Shown here in pieces: positions 1 to 9,063 of a stretch of 64,000 nt of DNA (positions are counted from its first letter, which is position 1; every line of letters starts with the position of its first letter). A program made the position numbers and the translations under genes. Under the pieces are notes generated by a model that had not been told where the DNA came from, did not search any database, and saw nothing but the letters and a program-made list of their open reading frames with translations. The DNA comes from a virus, in the IMG/VR virus record IMGVR_UViG_3300042478_002320, positions 1 through 64,000 of that record; one strand, written 5' to 3'.

Positions 1-2789
1 ACAGCTATTAAATTTCTATTTTCATCATATAATCCAATAGTAGTTATGTATGTAGTAGGTCTACTTATAAAATTAGTATTTATAACAGCAGTATTATCTA
101 AAATTTGGGAAGATGCTATCTGATTACTACCAACTCCATACTTTAATATATCAATACCATCTGTATTGTATATACTTGGATTATTTGAATAGTTAAATTC
201 TTTGTTCTTTACATGTATATAGTAGTAAAAAGATAACTCCTCTTTAGTAGATCTTGCCTTCATACCTAATTTATCCCCACTTATATCTGTGTATAAAGCA
301 GCACCTGAAATAGCTGTAAATAGTTTTAATTGATTCTTACCATCTATTTCACGAGTAGTTACAGTACCTAATGATGCAGATACATCAAGTTTATTAGCAT
401 CGAGTAATACTAATCCTAAACTTGGATACAGTTTGCCAAAATAATGAGGATTATTGCTATTGTAGACTCCATCTTCTATAGAACCTGATACTATATTATA
501 TTCTAATGGAGCTGATGGTGTTGCTCTACTCGGATTATTGTTTATTTTATAATCTGATATTAAACGTAAAACTTTGCCTCTACCCCCCAATCTAACATTA
601 GATCCCGTATGATATCTCATATTAGAACTACTTATAAATTCAGATCCTGATAAATGTGCTATGTTTAATTCTAAAGCATTATAATCAGCTCTTGTATCTC
701 TTCTGTCTTTCTGATAAGAAATAGCATAGAAATGCTTTGTAGGAGTACCTGATAGATTTATGGTATTGGAAGTATTTCCTACGATTATACTTCGGTACTG
801 TCCAAATATGGCTCTTGTAGGGGTATCGTTGTACTGACCTCCCTCATCATTTGATCCTGAACCTTCAGAGTGACCATAAGCTAAACTAAATTGTATAGAA
901 GATGTAGGATGGGCTATTCGTTCATGGTATACATGCGTATAGAAATTATCTAAAGAGTCTGATATACTTGATTTATAATATGATACCATATTAGCTATAC
1001 CATTTGAAAACATTCCTCTTGTTATAACAGAGTTATATTTCATTTGATCTATAGAATCTATTTTTTTTAACCAATAATTTGTTGGTAATGCTACTCCTGT
1101 GTAAGTCTCACTTATTTTTAGAGTGTCGCAAAGTCCTATGGTTATAGTTCTTTGTTTAGGAGTGATAAATATCATCCCCGCAACTTTTATAGGTTCGAAG
1201 TATAGGGTGTACTCTCCCGACTCTAATTGATAATCATTCACCGAACCTTCCCCAATCTGACCTATATTACTTATATAAATCTTTGGATTGAAGTTAACAC
1301 CTGCTATATTAGGTGATATATTTGTAACTACCGATAAACCACCTGTTATCTTTGCAAAAGAAGGCGTAAATAAACTCTCTATCCTCGTAGTTGCAGATGA
1401 TGCTACAAATGTAAAATTATTAGGACTACCATCACTAAATGTGAAATATGGATGAGATGGTTTTCTAAACTCTACAGTATATCTACTACCTATTTGTAAA
1501 GAAACACTTGCTGTACCTCTACCTATGGATTGTCCGTTCAAGAGGATTTCCCCCGGCACGAACAATCCCGGTTTATAATCATTACTTGAACAACGGGATC
1601 TGTAAGCAGACTGTAAATCAGGAGATATTAATCCACTAAATGTTGTGTATACATTCTCAGAAACAGGAGGAGGATCTATAATAATCTCACCATCACAATC
1701 CTTTGTATACGATACAGTTAAATCCTGAGTATCAGCAACAGAATTTAATGTAAATGTTAACGGACTCGGAGTATTATAATCAGCAATACTTGGAAAATTA
1801 ATAGTATATACTCCTGCTTTTGTAAATATTTCATCAATATTCTTATTATAAGAATTTGGAAATAGTACAGTATTATTTTTACCTAAATTTACAAATCCTA
1901 AAGGTATTGTTTTTATTTGAGATGAATTAGGCGTAATTACACTCAAACTGTTAGGTAGTAGATTAGAACTTAATGATTCCTCAATATTACAATTAACAAA
2001 TTTTAGATTTACACTTATGAGACCTGCTACAGGTCTTCTATCATCTTGACAATTAGTTCTTCCCGCAACTGTTTGTAAATTATTTACAAAATTTCTACCT
2101 TCTGTAGAGGTTAATCTAACAGTATTTCCATTATATGTGTAGAATATTCCTGTATCAACTTCTGAAAAATCAACATATAATTGATTTGTTTGCGGAACTT
2201 GTGTTGTTATTATATCTCCACTACCATTACAAGATGAAAGTACATAGTATGTACTCGTTGGTAGCGGTGTTGGTGTAGGTGTTACACTTGGTATACGAGT
2301 ACTTGTTGGTGTAATTCGTATAGTAGACGTAGGTGATATAGTAACAATAGTAGGTACAGGTGTAGGTGTAGGAAGTGTGAATGTAGGAATAAAACAAGTT
2401 AACGGAGGTGCTTCTTGATTTACTGCATATCTAAAAGGTATATTATTATTTACGTAAAAACTTACTGCATTTGAAACTTCCCTTTCTAAACTATTAGGTT
2501 CTGTGCTATTATATGTAATAGGAACACTTACTGTTCTTAAATTAATTAAATTTTCACAATAGTTAATATTAACAACTGCGGTTGATAGGGGGATTGTGCC
2601 CGTACCACCCACACTACCATCTGTAGATTGACTATCTTCATCGTTATTAGAAGAACCTCCTAATAAATATGCATTCAAATCTGCCCTAAATTGAATCCTA
2701 TCGCCTTCATTAGGAAATAATTGTTGCAAATATCTTTCTCGAAGTGATTCGGGAAGTGCTAAATAATTTTCAAATAATATAGGATTCAT
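1..2789 (-). CDS. Virion structural protein with Pro/Thr-rich linker (3' end outside window)
   Basis: The reading frame is open from an ATG at 2789 to the window edge, so at least 929 residues are present and the C-terminus is missing. A short N-terminal part is followed by a low-complexity linker of TPTPTP type (about 2230-2390), then Ig-like beta-rich segments. The C-terminal third (below about 1060) is paralogous to the next gene: both have a S(L/I)A(Y/F)GH..GSGS..EGGQ..DTP(T/S)RAI(F/Y).QYR motif and end with TTIGLYD. The motif recalls a structural-protein family of T4-like marine phages. It lies at the head of the baseplate block and is probably a tail or baseplate-associated protein. The exact role is inference. 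Confidence 0.65.
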   Translation of the reverse strand, partial: MNPILFENYLALPESLRERYLQQLFPNEGDRIQFRADLNAYLLGGSSNNDEDSQSTDGSVGGTGTIPLSTAVVNINYCENLINLRTVSVPITYNSTEPNSLEREVSNAVSFYVNNNIPFRYAVNQEAPPLTCFIPTFTLPTPTPVPTIVTISPTSTIRITPTSTRIPSVTPTPTPLPTSTYYVLSSCNGSGDIITTQVPQTNQLYVDFSEVDTGIFYTYNGNTVRLTSTEGRNFVNNLQTVAGRTNCQDDRRPVAGLISVNLKFVNCNIEESLSSNLLPNSLSVITPNSSQIKTIPLGFVNLGKNNTVLFPNSYNKNIDEIFTKAGVYTINFPSIADYNTPSPLTFTLNSVADTQDLTVSYTKDCDGEIIIDPPPVSENVYTTFSGLISPDLQSAYRSRCSSNDYKPGLFVPGEILLNGQSIGRGTASVSLQIGSRYTVEFRKPSHPYFTFSDGSPNNFTFVASSATTRIESLFTPSFAKITGGLSVVTNISPNIAGVNFNPKIYISNIGQIGEGSVNDYQLESGEYTLYFEPIKVAGMIFITPKQRTITIGLCDTLKISETYTGVALPTNYWLKKIDSIDQMKYNSVITRGMFSNGIANMVSYYKSSISDSLDNFYTHVYHERIAHPTSSIQFSLAYGHSEGSGSNDEGGQYNDTPTRAIFGQYRSIIVGNTSNTINLSGTPTKHFYAISYQKDRRDTRADYNALELNIAHLSGSEFISSSNMRYHTGSNVRLGGRGKVLRLISDYKINNNPSRATPSAPLEYNIVSGSIEDGVYNSNNPHYFGKLYPSLGLVLLDANKLDVSASLGTVTTREIDGKNQLKLFTAISGAALYTDISGDKLGMKARSTKEELSFYYYIHVKNKEFNYSNNPSIYNTDGIDILKYGVGSNQIASSQILDNTAVINTNFISRPTTYITTIGLYDENRNLIA

Positions 2790-2799
2790 TTAGTATTTT

Positions 2800-3882
2800 T
2801 TAATAATCTAACTTAACTTCAATTAGTGTTTCTTTTCTAAAAGATTTCTGTATAGGCTTACTTGATTTTGCTACAGCCAATAGATTTTTATTGTCATCAT
2901 ATAAACCTATAGTAGTAATATATACTTTAGGATCATTAATGAAATCTGATACGGCTAAATCTCCATCTGAACCTGTTACGAATGTAGGATTATTTGAGAA
3001 ATTAAATTGAGATGCTCTTGCTCTAACAAAGTAATGAGTAGATTTAACATATTCTTTGCTTCTTGCCGACAATCCTAAAACATCACCACTTAAATCAGTA
3101 AGTCTTGCTGCCGATCCTGACAATGATTTATACAATTTGTAAGCATTATCTCCTGCAATATCAGAACCTGTAACAGTACCGAATGATGCAGATAAGTCTA
3201 ACTTTACTCCATCTAAAACAACTACACCTAATCTTGGAAATAATTTACCATAATATTTAGGTGATGCTGAATTGAAAACTCCATTTTCAATAGAACCTGA
3301 TACAATATTATATACCTCTCCTGCTGATGTCATTGTTGCAGATGATATTTTACTATCATCTATCAATCTTAAAGCTCTTGGAGCTCCTAAAGTTACGTTA
3401 GAACCTGTGTGAGTTCTATTATGCCCCGGGCCGTTTATGAACTGAGATCCTGATAAATGATGTAGATTTATTTCAATATTACCTTCATCAATGCCATCTT
3501 TAAGTCTTGACCTATTAAAATTCAAAACATATATAAAGTTAGAATTAACTCCACTATTTGTAAATGATTTAATTCCCGCATCTAAACATAATTGTCTATA
3601 CTGAGAATATATAGCTCTTGATGGAGTATCATCCACTTGACCACCCTCACTTTCAGATCCTGAACCAAATCGATGTCCAAATGCAATAGAGAATTGAGCT
3701 TCCGCAGTTGGTGCGTTTGATGCACTATTAAACAATTCGTAGTAATACGTTTTTTGAGCTGCTGTTTGAGCAGAGGATGTGAAGAATGTAGTTAAATTAC
3801 CTACATTATTCGAGAACATTGCTCTTGTAACAGTTTCCTGTTGATTTGGAACAACATCATCAGCTTGAAATCTAACGAACAT
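2800..3882 (-). CDS. Virion structural protein, paralogue of the C-terminal domain of the adjacent gene
   Basis: 360 residues, beginning MFVRFQADDVV. It carries the AFGHRFGSGS motif, then TPSRAIYSQYRQ, and a C-terminal YITTIGLYDDNKN segment, all shared with the C-terminal part of the larger downstream gene at 1-2789. The two are therefore a single-domain and a multidomain version of one structural family. It lies between two structural genes with 10-11 nt gaps, so it is probably one operon. Family assignment rests on remembered similarity to T4-like marine phage structural proteins; the precise position in the virion cannot be told. Confidence 0.6.
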   Translation of the reverse strand: MFVRFQADDVVPNQQETVTRAMFSNNVGNLTTFFTSSAQTAAQKTYYYELFNSASNAPTAEAQFSIAFGHRFGSGSESEGGQVDDTPSRAIYSQYRQLCLDAGIKSFTNSGVNSNFIYVLNFNRSRLKDGIDEGNIEINLHHLSGSQFINGPGHNRTHTGSNVTLGAPRALRLIDDSKISSATMTSAGEVYNIVSGSIENGVFNSASPKYYGKLFPRLGVVVLDGVKLDLSASFGTVTGSDIAGDNAYKLYKSLSGSAARLTDLSGDVLGLSARSKEYVKSTHYFVRARASQFNFSNNPTFVTGSDGDLAVSDFINDPKVYITTIGLYDDNKNLLAVAKSSKPIQKSFRKETLIEVKLDY

Positions 3883-3893
3883 ATTTTATATTT

Positions 3894-4580
3894 TTAAATT
3901 GTGATGTTTGCAGCAGAAGAATTAGTTTGAGTTAATCTATTAATTGTTAATTCAATAGTTACTCTGCCTCCTGTCTCATTTCCAATTATGGTTAAAGTTG
4001 CTTTTTTAGATCTAATTGTAGAGAACTTACCTGAAAGAGTAAATGACGTTCCACTTACCGATACTGTTTGTGATGATTCTAAATCACTAATAGCAAGTGG
4101 TGTACTACTCGCAGTATCTTGACCCGCTGACTGTGCAGGTGATGGTGTCACACTAACAAAAGTTGCTGCATCACTATCACTAAGTACAGCAGTGTACCCT
4201 AATGCAATGTTTCCACTTGGAAAATTCACAGTATTTGGAGTAATCGTTATTCTATCTGTTGGTGATTTAAATGTATATGAATTTTGTGCAACTGATACTA
4301 CAGGTATTCTTATAGTATTCTTAGGAAGTGTTACTAATGGGTATTTCATAACCTGAGTTTCATCAGTTACAGCTTCAGTAATTGGTAGATTTTCGATGGT
4401 TCTACCATAGTAAGCACTGCCTAAAGGGTGGTCACTATTCCATAAACTATAATCTATCTCATCATCAGCTAATGCAAAATAAGCTACTCTAAATTCATTT
4501 TGTCCTCTTGCCAACAATTCTCTACCCTTCTTAGTAAGAACTGCATCGATAACAATTGAGGAATTGTTTAAATATCCCAT
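3894..4580 (-). CDS. Virion structural protein (T4-like marine phage family)
   Basis: 228 residues. The N-terminus MGYLNNSSIVIDAVLTKKG followed by ALADDEIDYSLWN and HPLGSAYYG is a strongly recognisable start of a structural protein found beside baseplate genes in T4-like marine phages (recalled, not searched). The C-terminal half is an Ig-like Thr/Ser-rich beta domain. A TATTTATA box lies 16 nt upstream of the ATG, so this may be the first gene of a late transcript that also covers the two structural genes downstream. Confidence 0.6.
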   Translation of the reverse strand: MGYLNNSSIVIDAVLTKKGRELLARGQNEFRVAYFALADDEIDYSLWNSDHPLGSAYYGRTIENLPITEAVTDETQVMKYPLVTLPKNTIRIPVVSVAQNSYTFKSPTDRITITPNTVNFPSGNIALGYTAVLSDSDAATFVSVTPSPAQSAGQDTASSTPLAISDLESSQTVSVSGTSFTLSGKFSTIRSKKATLTIIGNETGGRVTIELTINRLTQTNSSAANITI

Positions 4581-4596
4581 ATTTAAGTTTTTTTAT

Positions 4597-4604
4597 TATA
4601 AATA
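4597..4604 (-). promoter_or_regulatory. Candidate late promoter box TATTTATA
   Basis: Read on the minus strand, TATTTATA followed by an A-rich stretch ends 16 nt before the ATG at 4580. The same box occurs at a similar distance before at least seven other genes in this window. Confidence 0.45.
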
Positions 4605-4651
4605 TACATTATACTTTAAATTATTGAACAATATGTACATTTTTTAAAATT

Positions 4652-7600
4652 TTATTGAACTATAATTTCGTTTTCATTTACAATTTTAACAGATACCACA
4701 GGGCCTCCATATACTGTTTCTGTCGAATCAATATTAATACCTGCCCCTGAAATCTTTGATCCTCTAAATCTAACTCTCATAATACTACTATCCTCTACAT
4801 ATTGATAATTAGAATATTCAATAGATGATGAGTAGTATGCTTTATATTCTTTATTTATTTTATAATTTAACTCTCTGCTGTAGTCACTTAATTTTCCTGA
4901 TATGCCTGACAGATATACAGGAGACTTCAACATATTTGGAGAAGTTTGACCTAATATAAAATTGCCCGAACTTGAGAAATGATATTTAACTTTCTTATAA
5001 AAGTTATTAATAGATGAACCACTTATGTGCTGATTTATAATTCCTCCACCATCAGGATTTCTATATATAGTATTATCCTTATTATATATTGAATATTTAT
5101 ATTTATTCAAAAATTCTCTGAATAATAATCCTGTTAGATTTCTTTCTGAACTAATGTTAGGTTGCACTGTTTTGAAATAAAATTTAAAATTAGAACTACT
5201 CAGCTGTGATTCGTTGAATTCTACAATATTTAGTGAATTATCTCTAACATAGAATGAACCTACAGCATATTCATTTTTATTTAATACATTATTTTTATAT
5301 AAATTTCTTTCAGTTACATCTGCCTCAATAGTAAATGGCTTATATACATAATCACTCGATGATTTTTGTTTCAAAACTCCATTGCTATCTTTATATGTAT
5401 AATTTATATATTGTAATATAACATCTGCATTTGATAAAGGTTGTATATTTTTAAAATAAGAATTAGTTACCTTTATGGAAGAGTTTGGAGTATTAGCACT
5501 ATTATATCTATCTAAAACTATATTAGTTTCATTATTTGACTTTATAAAATTATTATAATAATCTTTTAAACTAACTTCAGTATTCATTGATGAAACTCTA
5601 CCTACTGAATCAGTTATCAAATTACTATTTGATACATTATTATCTATAGATACTAAATTCATACTTTGAATAACTTTATATTTATTCATTTCTACTTCAA
5701 CATCTACAACTACATTACATTCTGATTTTAGCTTATCTCTTTCAAGTTCTATTTTAGGTGAATACTTTATATTAGTTTTCTCTTTGGATCTTTCAATTTC
5801 TATCTCTAAAGAATAATCAAGAACTCCTATATTATTAGGTACTAAATTAGATTCTATATCCATTACAGCACCCTTTAATAAAGTTTCTTGCTTTGGGTAA
5901 CTGACTATTGGAAACTTTCTCTCTATTTTAGATCTCTCTAATAATGATGGTTCTATTAATACACCCGTTATTAGATTTGCTCTTGCAGGTACTAATTGTT
6001 TTACTTGCTCAAATACTGAATAGTCGTATAAACTAAATATTTCTATGAATTTTCCTATGTCGTTGCTTCTCGCAAACTTTTTAAAGTACTCGTTTCGAGC
6101 ATAATCTAATGATTTATAACTGTTAGACGTAGAATCTTTAGGATCTCCTACAAAATTTTCAAAGTTATAGGCTCCAAATTGATTGGATATATCCTTATTT
6201 AATTGGTCTGTAGGTGAAAATACTATAGATAATCTATTACTATCTCTCTGTTCCTTATCATATCTACTAACAGTAGCCCTTCTATCAGGAGCTAAATTAT
6301 TATCTAATTTCGTAGATTCGAATCTAATCTTATTTGATTTAGGATTATTCGCACCTAATGAAGGAAACTGCCTGTAATGTGTTTCTACTTTTGATGTATA
6401 CTGACTTTCTTGAGTTCCTGTAAAGTTTTTGAATGTTGCAGGATTGTCACCATAAAACTTCTGATTTGGATGACTTGAACTAACATAGTAGTATACCGAA
6501 TGATTATCTCTAATATTATCTATTCCTATAGGATAGTATCTAAATAATTCATCATATGATGACGTATACGAATTAGCATTATAACTTGATGGATTTAGAA
6601 CGTGAGCATCAAAAACTCTTTTGCTATACCATCCCATATATTCTCTATAGGATTGTAAAGATCCACTAAATCTAACAGAATTACTGCCTGTAGTTCCTCC
6701 TAAAACAGCTTTATGACCACTTGGAAGTATATTAGAGGTTGCTCCTAAAGAATATAATAAAGAGTTTGGATTTGCTGATATGCTGAAACTTGAGGATATA
6801 GATATCCTATTGTCTACAAAATCACTTGATTTAGCACAATCTATATTTATAGTTCCGTTGAATGGAGAACCATTGTATACAGGATGGTTACTATACATTC
6901 TGACAGTCCAAATATCATTATCGAATAATGGCATTAAACTACTTGTAGATCTTATAGCTTTTAAATTGCCTAAAGATCCTGTCTTTACAGTGTACTTTAA
7001 ATATCCATAAGTTCTTTTACCGTATAGTGACGAAGTATAATGTACTAATTCTAAATTTTGTAGAACATTATTTCTATTTGAACTTTCTTCAACAGCCCAT
7101 AAACTCATGCTTACACTTCCTGTGTAATCTGTTCTAAATCTAAACTCTGTTGTTTGTGGAACTTTTGATATGTTATCTAATGAAGACGTATATAATCTTC
7201 TTGGAATTTCAATATACTGATTTCGTTTAAAATTCAATAAATATTGAAACTTATCTTCGGATAGTAATGGAGGATTGTCTTCATCTATTTGAGGGCCGCC
7301 ATATTCCTTTACACTAATTAAAGTAAAAGGTATTCCATATATAGAAAACAGAGCTCTTACGGATTTTGTAGATCCTTTAGTTTTAAGTAAATATGGTAGA
7401 TTATTTACAATTCTTCTCCATATTTGGTGGGTTAAATTCTCATATGATTTACTCAGCAACTCACCTGATGCTTCAGAATAACTTCCTGTTGAATCAGTTC
7501 CTAATTTATATAACCATAGATCACTTAAATTTCTCGTATTCTGAATTTTCCATCCTAAAGATTTTGCATAATATGGTAAAAGTTCATTAGGTATACCTCT

Positions 7601-9049
7601 CTCAGGATGTTCATCTCTTTGATGTATACTTGTTAACTTTTTTATAAATCCATAAGTATTATCAAAATGTTGCCCAACCATGTGTAGAAATAGAACATAT
7701 TGACTATTTCTCTCATCTCTTAGTATGTGGTCAGGTGTGTTATAATATAGGCTTGTATAATTAGTCCTATCGTATTCAGTAGCAACATTTAAATGACTAC
7801 TATACCAATTTAAATACTGAGAACTTGTTGTTGGGTAGTTTACATATCTATTATTTGCAATATATTTTGGACTCGGAACAACACTTCCCGAAATATCATA
7901 ACTAAATAAACTTCCTGTTTTTGTATAAAGAAATGACTCAAATCTATCAAAACTATCTACTATTTTCTTTATTCTCTCAGTATAATTACTTGCTGATTTT
8001 ACTGAATATAGTGAACCTGATACAGTATTATCAGCTTGTATGTACTGACTATTTAAATACTCTATTAGTTTTAACTTATAATCATAATTTTTTATGCGTT
8101 CTGCTGCTGATCCGTAGTATATAAAATTATTAAAATCAGTATAATCTATATTTAATTCTACATCTTGAGAGCCTGAGAATATCCTCCTTATTATAGAATT
8201 AGAAGTATCAGCATCTGTATCTAATAATGAATTCCAATTCTTTATATCAGTCTCATTACTTACATCAGTTTCAGAACATGTAGTATAACTTGCATTACTA
8301 AGTATTTTTACTGAATTTGGATACTTTGATAGTGCTGAATCTGTATCTAAATTGGATGATCTTACATTAAATATATCTACATAATCTTCTAATACTTTAT
8401 AAGCTATGTGACATATGTCATTCTCAACTATACTACTTAAAAGTGGAGAATATAATTTTATATATAATACTATTCTATCCCTACAATCAACTTTTATATT
8501 TACAATTGGAACTATTTTATTTTCATTAAAATTTAAAACTAAGTTAGTTAGTAAGTTTTTTACTTTTAAGCTTCCCGCAAAATTTTTAAATAACTCTACT
8601 TCAGATACTATATTAAAGTTTTTTGATATATAAGAATCTTTTACTGTTAACTTTAATTCTGTTCTGTCAGGACTTATTTCTTCTAAATAAAATGGATTAT
8701 CATCATAATTTCCCAATAAATTTACAAGAAATGACATACTAAGTTTAAAATTTCCATATAGTAGATTACTACTATCAAACACCTTGGCTATGTCAAATGT
8801 AAAATCAGAATATTTTATAGAATGTTTATATTCTGTATTATAATTAGATGATATATAATCTCCATTTGAATTATATATGTGAGCTTCTACGCTTATTGTA
8901 TACTTAGAATTTGCTTTAGGAGTAAATTCAGATAATACAGCAATATCTTGATTTAAAGTATTTATATCATTTTTAGAAAGAACAAACCCTTCCAATCTAT
9001 TCTTCGTATTTAATATTTCAGTATTGTTAGTATATCTTTCTAATGACAT
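4652..9049 (-). CDS. Giant baseplate/tail protein with tail-protein-I-like middle region
   Basis: 1465 residues. The middle region (about residues 440-580) has the signature LFLHMVGQHFDNTYGFIKKL, then a segment rich in W and Y, then LPYLLKTKGSTKSVRALFS and YGIPFTLISVKEYGG. This pattern is typical of P2 gpI-like tail/baseplate proteins and of large wedge proteins in T4-like marine phages. The C-terminal half is beta-rich and Ser/Tyr/Asn-rich, with repeated ELE/EIERS segments around 5700-5850. Its size is compatible with a gp7-like wedge protein or a gp10/gp12-like multidomain protein. It lies in the baseplate operon between two structural genes. Confidence 0.6.
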   Translation of the reverse strand: MSLERYTNNTEILNTKNRLEGFVLSKNDINTLNQDIAVLSEFTPKANSKYTISVEAHIYNSNGDYISSNYNTEYKHSIKYSDFTFDIAKVFDSSNLLYGNFKLSMSFLVNLLGNYDDNPFYLEEISPDRTELKLTVKDSYISKNFNIVSEVELFKNFAGSLKVKNLLTNLVLNFNENKIVPIVNIKVDCRDRIVLYIKLYSPLLSSIVENDICHIAYKVLEDYVDIFNVRSSNLDTDSALSKYPNSVKILSNASYTTCSETDVSNETDIKNWNSLLDTDADTSNSIIRRIFSGSQDVELNIDYTDFNNFIYYGSAAERIKNYDYKLKLIEYLNSQYIQADNTVSGSLYSVKSASNYTERIKKIVDSFDRFESFLYTKTGSLFSYDISGSVVPSPKYIANNRYVNYPTTSSQYLNWYSSHLNVATEYDRTNYTSLYYNTPDHILRDERNSQYVLFLHMVGQHFDNTYGFIKKLTSIHQRDEHPERGIPNELLPYYAKSLGWKIQNTRNLSDLWLYKLGTDSTGSYSEASGELLSKSYENLTHQIWRRIVNNLPYLLKTKGSTKSVRALFSIYGIPFTLISVKEYGGPQIDEDNPPLLSEDKFQYLLNFKRNQYIEIPRRLYTSSLDNISKVPQTTEFRFRTDYTGSVSMSLWAVEESSNRNNVLQNLELVHYTSSLYGKRTYGYLKYTVKTGSLGNLKAIRSTSSLMPLFDNDIWTVRMYSNHPVYNGSPFNGTINIDCAKSSDFVDNRISISSSFSISANPNSLLYSLGATSNILPSGHKAVLGGTTGSNSVRFSGSLQSYREYMGWYSKRVFDAHVLNPSSYNANSYTSSYDELFRYYPIGIDNIRDNHSVYYYVSSSHPNQKFYGDNPATFKNFTGTQESQYTSKVETHYRQFPSLGANNPKSNKIRFESTKLDNNLAPDRRATVSRYDKEQRDSNRLSIVFSPTDQLNKDISNQFGAYNFENFVGDPKDSTSNSYKSLDYARNEYFKKFARSNDIGKFIEIFSLYDYSVFEQVKQLVPARANLITGVLIEPSLLERSKIERKFPIVSYPKQETLLKGAVMDIESNLVPNNIGVLDYSLEIEIERSKEKTNIKYSPKIELERDKLKSECNVVVDVEVEMNKYKVIQSMNLVSIDNNVSNSNLITDSVGRVSSMNTEVSLKDYYNNFIKSNNETNIVLDRYNSANTPNSSIKVTNSYFKNIQPLSNADVILQYINYTYKDSNGVLKQKSSSDYVYKPFTIEADVTERNLYKNNVLNKNEYAVGSFYVRDNSLNIVEFNESQLSSSNFKFYFKTVQPNISSERNLTGLLFREFLNKYKYSIYNKDNTIYRNPDGGGIINQHISGSSINNFYKKVKYHFSSSGNFILGQTSPNMLKSPVYLSGISGKLSDYSRELNYKINKEYKAYYSSSIEYSNYQYVEDSSIMRVRFRGSKISGAGINIDSTETVYGGPVVSVKIVNENEIIVQ

Positions 9050-9063
9050 GTTAGTATTGTATA

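Noticed and set aside
6183-8633. Plus-strand frames of 60-76 aa opposite the 1465-aa gene
   Set aside because: They are short, hydrophobic shadow frames with no promoter or start context.
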